A DNA stretch of 64,000 bases from WRAU01 sp964277385 (lineage in GTDB: Bacteria; Pseudomonadota; Alphaproteobacteria; WRAU01; Hepatincolaceae), in assembly GCA_964277385.1 (NCBI GenBank), contig OZ195520.1, positions 682,001 to 746,000 on the forward strand. The letters are read 5' to 3'. Below, in pieces: positions 44,098-54,299 of the stretch. Numbering within the stretch: the stretch's first letter is position 1; each line of letters opens with the position of its first letter. Under the pieces are notes generated by a model that saw only the letters and a list, made by a program, of their open reading frames with translations, was not told where the DNA came from and ran no database searches. A program made the position numbers and the translations under genes.

Positions 44098-44690
44098 TTT
44101 TTATATCCCCAAATAGCAATAATAGTATATATTATACTTAATAATGTCAAAGAATATAACGATAAATACAATAATAATATAATAGATAAAGAGTTAATAA
44201 AACACCAATATATCCAATTAGATACTATTTTATGAGTTTGTAAATAAGTAGCCAAAATAGAAAAAGCAAAAATAATTGAATCTAGAGTAGAATAAGCAGA
44301 ATGAAGAACTGCAGTTAAAAATGTAGCAACTGTTCCTGAAAGTAATATTGTTACAAAAATTAATATTAAATGAGTTTTTACGCTATATTCGGATATTTTT
44401 AATAATCTTTTATTTCTATCATCTTTTTTAGACCATTGTATAAATCCATAAATAGCCATTGCGGCATAGTAGAAATTTAATATGGTTTGCATATAAATCT
44501 CTTCTAAGAAATAAAGATAAGTAAAAATAATAGAGCTAATAAATCCAAAGATCCAAGCTATTCTTTTTTGCTTAATTAAAAAAGTTAGATATAACAAACC
44601 AGTAATAAGAGAAACATTTTCTAAAAAAATATTGCTTAGTAGAAAATTTACAATTAAAGAAGAACTAATATAGTATCCAAATATATCCAT
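44064..44690 (-). CDS. pnuC: PnuC/PnuT-family vitamin transporter
   Basis: About 208 aa from the ATG at 44690 (a longer in-frame extension would run into gltX and is not needed). Seven hydrophobic segments, with YYAAMAIYGFIQWSK and the late NWIYWCFINSLSI motif that lines the substrate channel in PnuC transporters. These facilitators take up nicotinamide riboside, thiamine or riboflavin and depend on a kinase to trap the substrate. A kinase gene follows directly. Substrate cannot be read from sequence. Confidence 0.85.
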   Translation of the reverse strand: MDIFGYYISSSLIVNFLLSNIFLENVSLITGLLYLTFLIKQKRIAWIFGFISSIIFTYLYFLEEIYMQTILNFYYAAMAIYGFIQWSKKDDRNKRLLKISEYSVKTHLILIFVTILLSGTVATFLTAVLHSAYSTLDSIIFAFSILATYLQTHKIVSNWIYWCFINSLSIILLLYLSLYSLTLLSIIYTIIAIWGYKKWKMALITQKK

Positions 44691-44818
44691 AATTATAAAT
44701 CTCTTATATCCATTAACTATTGTAAGAATAAAATTATATACACAAAACTCATACAATTGCAAATCAATAAATAATATGTTATTTTTTAGTACAATATTAT
44801 TAACTTTAAGGAATTTCA

Positions 44819-46216
44819 ATGACCCTAATAACAAGGTTTGCTCCAAGTCCGACTGGATATTTACATATCGGCGGAGCAAGAACTGCACTTTTTAACTATT
44901 TATTTGCAAAACATAATGGTGGCAAATTTCTTTTAAGAATAGAGGATACTGATTTAGAAAGATCAACCCCTCAAGCAGTAAATGCAATTCTTAATGGATT
45001 AAATTGGTTAGGTTTAAATCCTGATGAAGAGCCCATATTTCAAATGCAAAGACAAAAAGAACATATAAAAAGAGCTAATGAACTTTTAAAATCAGGAAAT
45101 GCTTATAAATGTTATTGTACAAAAGAAGAATTAGATCAAAGAAGAAATAAGGCCGAATCCGAAGGAAAAGTATATGTTTATGATGGTCGTTGTAGAGATA
45201 TTACTAAAACTGAAAATTATAAAGATAAGACCTTCGCTTTAAGATTAAAAGTTAATAAAGAAGGGTCAACAATTATTAATGATTTAGTAAAAGGTAAGGT
45301 TGAAGTCCAAAATAACACTCTTGATGACTTAATTATTTTAAGAAGTGATAGCGTCCCAACTTATATGTTTGCTGTTGTAATTGACGATTATGATATGGGA
45401 ATTACCCATGTAATTAGAGGAGATGATCACTTTACGAATTCTTTTAGACAATATCAAATATACAAAGCATTTGAATGGGAAATTCCTGAATTTGCACATC
45501 TTCCTTTGATTCATGCCATTGATGGATCTAAATTATCTAAAAGACATGGGGCTATTTCTGTAGAAAGTTTTAGAGATTTAGGTTTTTTACCAGAAGCAAT
45601 TAGAAACTACCTCCTTAAATTAGGTTGGTCTCATGAAAATGACGAAATAATCTCTGATGAACAGGCTATTGAATGGTTTGATGTTAAAGATGTTAATAAA
45701 TCTCCAGCTAAATTTGATATGGTAAAGCTTACAAGTATAAATCATCATTATATTAAAAATACTGATAACAATATATTACTAAATTTAATGGAATATTTTA
45801 TAAAAAAAGATGATAATCAAAATTTAAGTAAAAATTATAAATCTTATCTAAATTTAGGTTTAACTTCAATTAAAGAAAGATCTAAAACTATTATTGAACT
45901 TGTTGAAAATTCTAGTTTTTATATTTATAATGCACCTTTTACCTTAGATGATAAAGCTACAAATATTCTAAATAACAATAAACTACTACTCTCTGAACAA
46001 TTAGAAATTATAAAAGAAATAAATTATTGGAATAAAGATAATATAATGATTGCTATGAAAGAATTTTGTAACAAAAAAGATATAAAACTAGGAAAAGCCT
46101 CTGAAGGATTAAGAATAGCTTTAACTGGAAAATCCGTTAGTGCCTCTTCTAATTTTGATATCATGATTACATTAGGAAAAGAAGAAACAATTAATAGGAT
46201 AAATTATTCTTTATAA
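44819..46216 (+). CDS. gltX: Glutamyl-tRNA synthetase
   Basis: 465 aa class I synthetase. RFAPSPTGYLHIGGARTALFN contains the HIGH-like site and KLSKRHG the KMSKS loop; FLLRIEDTDLERS follows the first. Full length for bacterial GltX. It charges tRNA-Glu and, in organisms without GlnRS, tRNA-Gln. AAGGAATTTC precedes the start. It diverges from pnuC across about 130 bp. Confidence 0.96.
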   Translation: MTLITRFAPSPTGYLHIGGARTALFNYLFAKHNGGKFLLRIEDTDLERSTPQAVNAILNGLNWLGLNPDEEPIFQMQRQKEHIKRANELLKSGNAYKCYCTKEELDQRRNKAESEGKVYVYDGRCRDITKTENYKDKTFALRLKVNKEGSTIINDLVKGKVEVQNNTLDDLIILRSDSVPTYMFAVVIDDYDMGITHVIRGDDHFTNSFRQYQIYKAFEWEIPEFAHLPLIHAIDGSKLSKRHGAISVESFRDLGFLPEAIRNYLLKLGWSHENDEIISDEQAIEWFDVKDVNKSPAKFDMVKLTSINHHYIKNTDNNILLNLMEYFIKKDDNQNLSKNYKSYLNLGLTSIKERSKTIIELVENSSFYIYNAPFTLDDKATNILNNNKLLLSEQLEIIKEINYWNKDNIMIAMKEFCNKKDIKLGKASEGLRIALTGKSVSASSNFDIMITLGKEETINRINYSL

Positions 46217-46824
46217 AAGCAATTAAAAATAAAATAACATAATAAAAAAATATTATTATTATCCTTATGATATTATTTTACACAAAAATAAATATCTTAA
46301 TGGATTAAAAATAATTATATGATTTTTTTTAAAAATTTTAGAAAAATATTCTAATAGTTAATTCATCGATGATAATAAAAAAGATGTATTTTTGGATAGA
46401 TAATCATGAAATGGTAAACACATATATTAAATATAATCCAATATAGTAAGTTAGAGAACCAAATTGGTAATGTTTTTTGCTATCAGGAACTAATGGAAAT
46501 TTAACAAACTTGGAAATATTGTTTGATATACAAGTTGTAATAATCCTACACTACTATATTATAAAATTAATTAATGATTATAATTATGGTAGTTATAACC
46601 CCATCTTTAAATCTTACTTTTTCAAAGATTTCTAAAAAGCAGATTTGCCTTCAAAATAATCTAAAAAAATTTGAGATTCGATTTAAGATTCGAATACACG
46701 TAATAAAAACCAAAATTTTTTAGTCAAAAACACAAAAATATATATTTCCACCTTTAATTCCTTTCTAATTTTATCTAATTTTTAGTAGAGAATATAAATT
46801 TTAACCTTAAAATAAAAATATTTT
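46217..46824. other. AT-rich gap between gltX and tatC
   Basis: About 600 bases with no credible frame. A direct repeat of GATTCGA lies near 46675-46695. Nothing else identifiable. Confidence 0.45.
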
Positions 46825-47589
46825 TTACTCAGTATTAGTTTCATCTTCAATTTTAGATATTGCTTTTACTATAAAATAAGATGAATAGTATAAAACTATA
46901 AGTATACTAGCAACAACAATCTGACTAATAGGATCAGGAGGTGTTAAGATTGCTCCTATAATAAATGCTAAAACAATTGCATATCTACCAAATTTTAAAA
47001 TCATTTTTTCATCAATAATATTAAATAATGCTAAAATAATTAGTAAAACTGGTAACTCACAAGCCAAACCAAATGCTAACATCATACTTAATGTCAATGA
47101 AATATATTCTGATACTTTTGGTAAAATAATAATATTAGATTTCATAGATAATTGGATAAAAAAATCCCAAACTATACTAAAAGCTATAAAATATGTAAAT
47201 CCTATTCCTAAAAAAAATAAAGTTGGAATTAAAAATAACAATAAAAATGAAATCTTCTTTTCTTTTTGGGAAAATACAGGTAATAAATAAATATAAAGGT
47301 AGATTAAAAATATAGGTAGAAAAAAAATTAAACTGACATAAAAAGATAATCTTAAATATACACTAAATACTTCTACTACAGAAGTTACAATAAAATCATT
47401 ATTCAAAGAGTATTTAATTAAAGCAACTTGCAAAGACCTAGCAAATATATGATATATTTCTTTAGAAAAATAAAAACATAAAACAAATAAAACTAAATAA
47501 GAGGCTATACTAACAATTGCAAATCTTCTTAAATCATTTACGTGTTCTTTAAAATTTTTTTCTTTTAATTTTGTAATTTTCATCTTCAT
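46825..47589 (-). CDS. tatC: Sec-independent translocase TatC
   Basis: 254 aa with six membrane segments. HVNDLRRFAIVSI is the conserved N-terminal HLxELRxR-like start, and GLACELPVLLIILALF and GAILTPPDPISQ are late TatC motifs. TatC forms the receptor for folded proteins with twin-arginine signals. It lies after tatB on the same strand but 600 bp away, where other genes would usually stand. Confidence 0.94.
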   Translation of the reverse strand: MKMKITKLKEKNFKEHVNDLRRFAIVSIASYLVLFVLCFYFSKEIYHIFARSLQVALIKYSLNNDFIVTSVVEVFSVYLRLSFYVSLIFFLPIFLIYLYIYLLPVFSQKEKKISFLLLFLIPTLFFLGIGFTYFIAFSIVWDFFIQLSMKSNIIILPKVSEYISLTLSMMLAFGLACELPVLLIILALFNIIDEKMILKFGRYAIVLAFIIGAILTPPDPISQIVVASILIVLYYSSYFIVKAISKIEDETNTE

Positions 47590-48198
47590 ACAGCTATAAA
47601 TACAACATTATATGATGTTATTTATAATAAATATAGATATTTATTAATGATTGTAACTCTACAATATAACATATATATTATAAATTATTTGATATTATAT
47701 CAATAATTGTCAAAGTTAAATTCAATAATTAATTTAATTATATACCAAATTAAAAGCACTTTAAAAATCATAATACACCCCTATTTTACTTATGAAGAAA
47801 CTTATTTCATCATATTATGATGCCCATAAGAAATTGACTTTATTTTGTATGTAATTGCCATAATTAATATCTAAAAATATATTTTTTGTTATATAATATA
47901 CTACTAATAAAATAAAAAAAACTATTTCAATAAAACTAAAAAATTAGTATTTAAAGCATTTTTTAATTGCTAGTTTTTTAATATGTATTTTGTTTTTTAA
48001 CTCGCCTTTAATTGCTGAGAATGTGGTAAGTTATAGTTATTATGAATATTACATAAATAGATTTATAAATCAAAAACAATAGTTTATATAAAAAAATAAT
48101 TATCTCACTTTCTGTATAATATAACTAATTAAAAATGTATTGGAATAATTTTGCTTAATTAATTCACACATCATCAATTATAAGATACAATAGACTAA
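47590..48198. other. AT-rich gap between tatB and tatC
   Basis: About 600 bases without a usable frame on either strand. The two tat genes are normally adjacent, so this stretch is either lost coding sequence or an expansion. I could not read any protein block in it. Confidence 0.45.
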
Positions 48199-48480
48199 TT
48201 ATTTTTCTTTACTGCTATCTTTTTCTTCTTTTTTATTAGTATTTTTATCTACAACAAAGAAATCTTCTATTTTTAATTCATCAAGAGCGATACTTTTTTC
48301 TACTTTTGTAGTTAACTCTCTAATTAATGAATTAATAAAATTAACTATATCTCTAATTGCAATAATAATTTTACGGAAATCAGATGGTTTCAAACATATA
48401 AAAGATATAAGTAAAACTACTAAAAATTCATACCAACTGATTCCTAACATTAAACTTATACCTTTAAAAAAATTTAACAT
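48199..48480 (-). CDS. tatB: TatB-like twin-arginine translocase subunit
   Basis: 93 aa. MLGISWYEFLVVLLISF is the short N-terminal membrane helix, followed by an amphipathic helix (SDFRKIIIAIRDIVNFI) and a charged tail rich in Lys/Glu, the design of TatB. The usual Gly-Pro hinge between the helices reads Lys-Pro (CLKPSD). It partners TatC in recognising twin-arginine signals. A weak hairpin CCAATTAT/ATAATTGG at 48603-48630 separates it from the SPOR gene upstream. Confidence 0.8.
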   Translation of the reverse strand: MLNFFKGISLMLGISWYEFLVVLLISFICLKPSDFRKIIIAIRDIVNFINSLIRELTTKVEKSIALDELKIEDFFVVDKNTNKKEEKDSSKEK

Positions 48481-48720
48481 AAACTTACTGATTTATTTAA
48501 GTAATTATATACTATAAATTTTTAAAAATGATATTAAAAAAAATAAAAATAAACCTAACAGAATAAAATACACTATAAAAGAAGTTTTTTATAAAATAAA
48601 ACCCAATTATTTTAATTATTTTATAATTGGATTTATAAATTATTAATTGGAAATAAATAATCATAGAAAAAATAGCATTATTCTACATATAACTTATTAG
48701 AACAAACTACTTAATTTATT

Positions 48721-49782
48721 TTATTTAATAATATATTTTGGTAGCAATGATTTATTAACAGCACTTACAAAACAATCTAAGCCTTGAGATTTCAAAGAAT
48801 CACAAAAAGATTTTGCTTCAACAAAATTTGCAAAACTAGGATAAGAAATACCAGATTGATTTTTTGTTACACTAATTCTATGAGTTACCCCAATATCTGT
48901 TTGATTTTCCACAAAATAGAATGTTGTACCTGCTAAAGCTGCTTTGTGCTGATTTTTTAAACGCAACATTCTCTCAGGCATATCATCTTTTTTTATAGTA
49001 GAATATATGTTAACAAGCCAAACCCGTTGCTCTGAAATTTTGTTTGCCTTATTAGAAGAATTTTTATCTGTTATAGAAGAATCTATTAGTTGTGTTGTTT
49101 TAGTTTTATTATCTACATTTGGATATTTAAAAGAATCATTAGCTGGAAGATCTTTAGGTAAACTATCTTTATTTTTATTATTAACAGCATAATCTTTTTC
49201 TAATATCGTTTCAGATTTTTTTAATAGTGTAGTTATTTCTGTGTCTTTTTGATTTTTCAGAGGTTTAGCATTTTCAAATTCTCGTCTTAACATTTCATCT
49301 TCATCGGCAACAATTTTTGCAGGCTTAGATGCAACAGCAGTAGGTAGTTTTACTTTACTATTTTTTGGTTCTAAAATTTCTTCCTTTAGTTTTTCTGTTG
49401 TTTTAGCAAAAGAATCATTAAATATAACATCATTATTTTTATCTAAAATAATAGGGTCATTATGGGCATAATAATTGTAATAAGGCGTTTTAAATATTAA
49501 AAAAATAGAAAACAAAGAAATTAGGAGCATAAATATAAAAATAAAGCCTCTAAAAATTGTAGACATATATTCTTTATATTCAGGAGTTTTAGATTTAGGA
49601 TTAAATAAAATATCAGAATCAAAAGAAGAAAAATGGTTTCTATTTTTTTGAGAATTATTATTTTTTTTAGTTGATTGATTTCTAGAATTCATATCCTTCA
49701 TAGAAGAATTTAAAAAATCTTCTGTATCTTTTTCAAAATCATCAGCAGTATTTCTATCTTTTCTGTTGTAAAAATTATTCAT
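48721..49782 (-). CDS. SPOR-domain membrane protein
   Basis: 353 aa. A polar, Asn/Ser/Lys-rich cytoplasmic N-terminus (about 1-75) precedes one membrane helix (77-99), a long charged linker, and a C-terminal SPOR domain (VWLVNIYSTIKKDDMPERM to GLDCFVSAVNKS). This matches the FtsN-like or SPOR protein that follows argS in Alphaproteobacteria and binds septal peptidoglycan. Third SPOR protein of the window. Its start is 3 bp after the argS stop. Confidence 0.85.
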   Translation of the reverse strand: MNNFYNRKDRNTADDFEKDTEDFLNSSMKDMNSRNQSTKKNNNSQKNRNHFSSFDSDILFNPKSKTPEYKEYMSTIFRGFIFIFMLLISLFSIFLIFKTPYYNYYAHNDPIILDKNNDVIFNDSFAKTTEKLKEEILEPKNSKVKLPTAVASKPAKIVADEDEMLRREFENAKPLKNQKDTEITTLLKKSETILEKDYAVNNKNKDSLPKDLPANDSFKYPNVDNKTKTTQLIDSSITDKNSSNKANKISEQRVWLVNIYSTIKKDDMPERMLRLKNQHKAALAGTTFYFVENQTDIGVTHRISVTKNQSGISYPSFANFVEAKSFCDSLKSQGLDCFVSAVNKSLLPKYIIK

Positions 49783-49785
49783 AAC

Positions 49786-51528
49786 CTACATCTTTTCTTT
49801 AATATCTACTGCTAAAAGTTTTAGCATATTTTTAATACAAATAGAAGCCCCTATTATTAATGATAATCTAGAAATAGTTAATTTTTCGTTATCCTCAATA
49901 ATAAATCTTAAACTAGAATCTTCCTTACCAGCATTCCATAATAAATGATAATTAGAAGCAACTTCCATTAAGTATAAATAAATTTTATGAGGATCATTAT
50001 TTTGCAATGCACCTTCTACAAATCTTGGTAATTTAAGAATAGATTTTAATAACTTAATTTCTTTGGGATCTTGTAATAAAGAAAAATCAACATCTACTAA
50101 TGAATCTACTGAAATATTCATTGTGTTTTTTGCATGCTCTAAAACAGAATTAATTCTTGCATAAGCGTATTGTATATAAAATACTGGATTATCAAGAGTT
50201 TGTTGATTAGCAATATTTACATCTAAATCTAAAGATACATCATTTTTACGAGTTATCATAATAAATCTAAAAATATCTTTACCAACTCCTTTTACCAAAT
50301 CAGATAATGTAATAAAATTTCCGGCTCTCTTAGACATTCTAAGAGGCTTACCATCATCTAATAAATTTACCAGTTGAGAAGAAATAATTTCTAATTTAAC
50401 TCTAGAAGCAGAAAGTGCATCAACAGCAGCCTCCATCCTTTTAATATAACCAATATGATCAGCACCCCAAATATTAACTAGCTTATCAAAACCTCGTTTA
50501 ATTTTATCATTATGATAAATAATATCATTGGCAAAGTAAGTTCTATCACCATTACTTTTTTCTAAAGCTCTATCTATATCATCACCAAAAGCTGTTGTTT
50601 TAAATAGCTTTTGCTCTCTAGCTTCAAAATTTTCTATATTATGTCCCTTAGGAGGATTTAATTTCCCTGTATAGATAATACCTCTTTTGCTTAAATCTTG
50701 CACTATTTCATTATAATGATCATCTGTTGCTACTTCTTTTTCTGATACAAACAATTCTTGATTAACATCTAGTAAAGACAATCCTTCTTTAATTAAAACC
50801 AACATTTCTTTAATAGCAAGATCTTTAAAGTAAGAATTTCTTTCAATAAATTCTTTAGATAACCAAATATCATCATCTTTTTGAATAATTTTCCTAGCAA
50901 CATCTATTAAATATTCACCAGGATAAAAATCTTCTCCTTTTTCTAAATCTCCTATGCTATTTAGTAATTCAGCATAACGATAATATAAAGAACTAGCTAA
51001 TATATCAATCTGATTACCAGAATCATTTACATAATATTCTCTTGTTACATCATAGCCAAAAAATTCATAAATAGAAGCAATAACATCACCAAGAACTGCT
51101 CCTCTTCCATGCCCTACATGCAAAGGTCCTGTTGGATTAGCGGATACATATTCAACATTAACTCTAATTCCTTTACCTATATTTTTTCTTCCAAAATTTG
51201 ATTTTTTATCTAAAACTTTAACCAAAAAAGTATACCAATATGAATTTTTAAATATCACATTTATAAAAGCAGGCTTTGCTAAATTAACTTCTAGCACTTC
51301 ATCTAATTTTTCTATTTCAGATTTATAAAGATTTGCCAATTCCATAGGATTAATCCCAAATCTTTTACACAAAACCATTGCGACATTTGTAGAAATATCT
51401 CCATGATCTTCATTTTTAGGAGATTCAACAACAAAATTTGGCAAATCAGAAACATCTACACCTTTTTGTATTGATATTTTATTTGTTATTTCTATAACTT
51501 TATTATAAAAAGTTTTATAAAAGTCCAT
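49786..51528 (-). CDS. argS: Arginyl-tRNA synthetase
   Basis: 580 aa class I synthetase. SANPTGPLHVGHGRGAVLG contains HVGH (HIGH site) and LRMSKRAGN the KMSKS equivalent; the DALR-type C-terminal anticodon domain ends the protein. The ATG at 51528 is preferred to a TTG 12 bases upstream. It is divergent from erpA-xthA, a conserved alphaproteobacterial arrangement. Confidence 0.95.
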   Translation of the reverse strand: MDFYKTFYNKVIEITNKISIQKGVDVSDLPNFVVESPKNEDHGDISTNVAMVLCKRFGINPMELANLYKSEIEKLDEVLEVNLAKPAFINVIFKNSYWYTFLVKVLDKKSNFGRKNIGKGIRVNVEYVSANPTGPLHVGHGRGAVLGDVIASIYEFFGYDVTREYYVNDSGNQIDILASSLYYRYAELLNSIGDLEKGEDFYPGEYLIDVARKIIQKDDDIWLSKEFIERNSYFKDLAIKEMLVLIKEGLSLLDVNQELFVSEKEVATDDHYNEIVQDLSKRGIIYTGKLNPPKGHNIENFEAREQKLFKTTAFGDDIDRALEKSNGDRTYFANDIIYHNDKIKRGFDKLVNIWGADHIGYIKRMEAAVDALSASRVKLEIISSQLVNLLDDGKPLRMSKRAGNFITLSDLVKGVGKDIFRFIMITRKNDVSLDLDVNIANQQTLDNPVFYIQYAYARINSVLEHAKNTMNISVDSLVDVDFSLLQDPKEIKLLKSILKLPRFVEGALQNNDPHKIYLYLMEVASNYHLLWNAGKEDSSLRFIIEDNEKLTISRLSLIIGASICIKNMLKLLAVDIKEKM

Positions 51529-51618
51529 GATTATATCCAATAAAAATTTTACTCTTGCACCTATGTATTATATACTTATATATAATACATATTTTATATA
51601 GAAAATAAAGAATTATTC

Positions 51619-51957
51619 ATGGAACAAAATAACTTTAAAATAACTCTATCAAATAGTGCAGTAGAGAAATTAAAAGAAATTCTATCTAAAAAAGATAAGG
51701 GAACATTTTTAAGAATAGTAATAAGTAGTGGTGGTTGTTCTGGATTTTCTACTTCATTTAAGCTAGATAAAACTTATGATGAAGATGATGTAGAACTTAA
51801 TCAGGGCAATGTAAAAGTTGTTATTAATAAAATGATTGCTGAATTTATTAAGGATGCTGAATTAAACTATATTGAAAGTAATTTTAGTTCTTTTTTTAGA
51901 TTAGATGTAAAACAAGCTAAGGAAAATTGTTCTTGTGGCAGTTCATTTAATATATAG
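51619..51957 (+). CDS. erpA: A-type Fe-S carrier (ErpA/IscA)
   Basis: 112 aa HesB/IscA-family protein. The three metal-binding cysteines are Cys40 (SSGGCSGFS) and Cys104/Cys106 (ENCSCGSSF). It receives Fe-S clusters and hands them to apoproteins in the cytoplasm. It is followed after 8 bp by xthA on the same strand. ErpA versus IscA cannot be told apart safely by sequence alone. Confidence 0.9.
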   Translation: MEQNNFKITLSNSAVEKLKEILSKKDKGTFLRIVISSGGCSGFSTSFKLDKTYDEDDVELNQGNVKVVINKMIAEFIKDAELNYIESNFSSFFRLDVKQAKENCSCGSSFNI

Positions 51958-51965
51958 AGGTTTTA

Positions 51966-52733
51966 ATGAAAATAGCAACTTGGAATATAAATTCTTTAAA
52001 ATCTAGAGTCGAGCTGGTAAAAGAATGGTTAGTTAATAATCCTGTAGATTTTTTATTACTACAAGAAATTAAAGGTCTTGATGAAGATATTTTTAAAGAA
52101 TTTGAAAGTTTAGAGTACAAATCTTACTTTCATTTGCAAAAAACTTATAATGGAGTTGCAACTTTATCTAAACACGATTGCAAAATTATAAATAAAAATC
52201 TTTCTAATTTTTATGATGAACAAGCTCGTTTTATTGAGGTAGAATACAATAACATCCGAATTTTAAATGCTTATATGCCAAATGGTAATCCTTTAGACAC
52301 AGAAAAATTTGATTATAAAATTAAATGGACGCAATCCTTATACAACTATTTAAAAAAACTTGTTGAATGTAATATAAATTTTGTTTTACTGGGGGACTTT
52401 AATATAGCACCTAAAAATGTTGATGTATATTCACCAAAATTATTTATAAATGATGCCCTAACTCATAAAAAATCTCGTGATCTTTATTTTAAAATGATCA
52501 ACTTAGGATTAATGGATGTTGTAGAATTTAAACATCCTAATACTAAAAATATTTTTACATGGTGGGATTACCGTAATACTGGGTTTGCTAAAGATAATGG
52601 ACTTAGAATAGATCATATTTTACTTTCTCCAAGACTGGCAGATAATTATCTAGATGTAATTATAGATAAACTACCAAGATTAAAAGATAAACCATCAGAT
52701 CATACTCCTGTTGTATGTACTTTGAAGGATTAA
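51966..52733 (+). CDS. xthA: Exodeoxyribonuclease III
   Basis: 255 aa of the endonuclease/exonuclease/phosphatase fold. ATWNINSLKSR, LQEIKG, LNAYMPNG, LLGDFNIAP and SDHTPVVC are the metal and catalytic motifs in order. It cuts at abasic sites and removes 3' blocks in base-excision repair. Shares a transcription unit with erpA. Confidence 0.95.
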   Translation: MKIATWNINSLKSRVELVKEWLVNNPVDFLLLQEIKGLDEDIFKEFESLEYKSYFHLQKTYNGVATLSKHDCKIINKNLSNFYDEQARFIEVEYNNIRILNAYMPNGNPLDTEKFDYKIKWTQSLYNYLKKLVECNINFVLLGDFNIAPKNVDVYSPKLFINDALTHKKSRDLYFKMINLGLMDVVEFKHPNTKNIFTWWDYRNTGFAKDNGLRIDHILLSPRLADNYLDVIIDKLPRLKDKPSDHTPVVCTLKD

Positions 52734-52881
52734 TAAGTTATTATAATTAACTATTTTTGATTAGATACTATTTATCCTAGAAAATGTTATCTATTTTGTA
52801 TATTAATTGTCAAAACAATAACTAGATCTTAAGATAATATCTTAGTCTTATTAATACAATTATTTTAAAGGATATAAAAAT

Positions 52882-53877
52882 ATGAATCTAATTAGGGGAA
52901 TACTTCTAACTCTTTTAATATCTTTCATTTCCATATTTATATCCCAATTAGAAATTATACAAAAATTTAGTTTAAGCTCTTTAACTATTGCTCTTATTAT
53001 AGGAATAATTTATGGAAACTTATTTCATAAATATACATCTAAATTTACAAATTATGGAGTTATTTTCACTCAAAAAAAATTACTTCGTCTTGGAATTATA
53101 TTATTTGGATTTAGAATAACATTCCAAGATATCTATAATGTTGGTTTAACAGCACTATTATTTGATATATTTATAGTATCAAGCATTGTGATTATTGGAT
53201 ATATTGTTGGTACAAAAATATTAAAAATAAGTTCAACCTTAAGCTTCTTAATTAGTTCAGGTAGTTCTGTTTGTGGAGCCGCCGCTGTTTTAGCAACAGA
53301 AAATGTTGCAAAAGCTAAACCATTTGAAGTATCAACAGCCATCGCAACGGTTGTTATTTATGGTAGTATTGCTATGTTTTTATTTCCTTATATTTTATTG
53401 TTACTAAATATTTCAGATAAGCAAATGGGAATTGCCTTAGGTAGCACAATTCATGAAGTTGCACAAGTTGTTGCATCAGGTAATATGATAAATGAACAAG
53501 TCACTATAACAGCTGTAATTGTAAAACTAACAAGAGTAATGTTATTAATTCCTTTGATCATTATTGCTGGTTATTTTTTCATAAATAAAAACAAACATTC
53601 AAACAATCAAAAAAAATCTTCAATCCTTGTTTTTTTTCCTTGGTTTGCATTATTATTTGTAGTAATTAGTGGAATTAATTCTCAAAATATTATTTCCTCA
53701 AGCATTGTAAACTATGTAAATATATTTGATAATCTTTTATTAACAATGGCAATGACAGCCTTAGGAATTGAAACAAATATTAATAAAGCTAAATCTTTAG
53801 GATTTAAACCTTTTATATTGGCTGGTATTTTAATGATGATATTAACTTCTTATTTATTTATTGCTACTTTTATTTAA
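52882..53877 (+). CDS. yeiH: YeiH-family membrane protein (UPF0324)
   Basis: 331 aa with 8-10 membrane helices. LRLGIILFGFRITF, SSGSSVCGAAAVLAT and GSTIHEVAQVVASG are the family signature. Members are annotated as putative sulfate exporters but the substrate is not firmly known. AAGGATATAAAA precedes the ATG. Confidence 0.88.
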   Translation: MNLIRGILLTLLISFISIFISQLEIIQKFSLSSLTIALIIGIIYGNLFHKYTSKFTNYGVIFTQKKLLRLGIILFGFRITFQDIYNVGLTALLFDIFIVSSIVIIGYIVGTKILKISSTLSFLISSGSSVCGAAAVLATENVAKAKPFEVSTAIATVVIYGSIAMFLFPYILLLLNISDKQMGIALGSTIHEVAQVVASGNMINEQVTITAVIVKLTRVMLLIPLIIIAGYFFINKNKHSNNQKKSSILVFFPWFALLFVVISGINSQNIISSSIVNYVNIFDNLLLTMAMTALGIETNINKAKSLGFKPFILAGILMMILTSYLFIATFI

Positions 53878-54299
53878 AAAAATATAAATTTAATGTAATT
53901 ATATAAAAAATAAACAAAAACTCAGAATTTAATTCACTATACTACAAAATAGCTTATTATAAAAAAATCGTATTATTTTATAATTTTTATATGTTGTTAG
54001 TTGAAATAATTTATCATAATAATTGTGTTTGTTTTTTATATAAATTTCCTAAATTAATTTCACAAAAATTTGTGCTTAGCTTTATTTTATGAGATATAAA
54101 TAGTTAATTTATACAACAAAGAATTAGATTTTTATACAATGATATAAATCATCAATCATAGATATTTAAAAGATATTATTAAATTTTTAATATATTAATT
54201 ATTTTTATTTGAAAGATTAAATTATTTAATTCTTTATATGAATTATCAAAAAACACTAGAAAAAATTCTACATTAAATATATATTATTATGTATAATAC
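53878..54299. other. AT-rich gap before the glpT pseudogene
   Basis: About 420 bases; no frame, RNA gene or phage-end motif recognised. Confidence 0.45.

Noticed and set aside
44691..44818. Riboswitch upstream of the pnuC-kinase pair
   Set aside because: The 130-bp divergent region with gltX has no TPP (THI box) or other recognisable aptamer core.
44691..44888. N-terminal extension of PnuC to 44888
   Set aside because: The extra 66 residues would overlap the gltX start and are not part of the PnuC fold; the ATG at 44690 gives the normal length.
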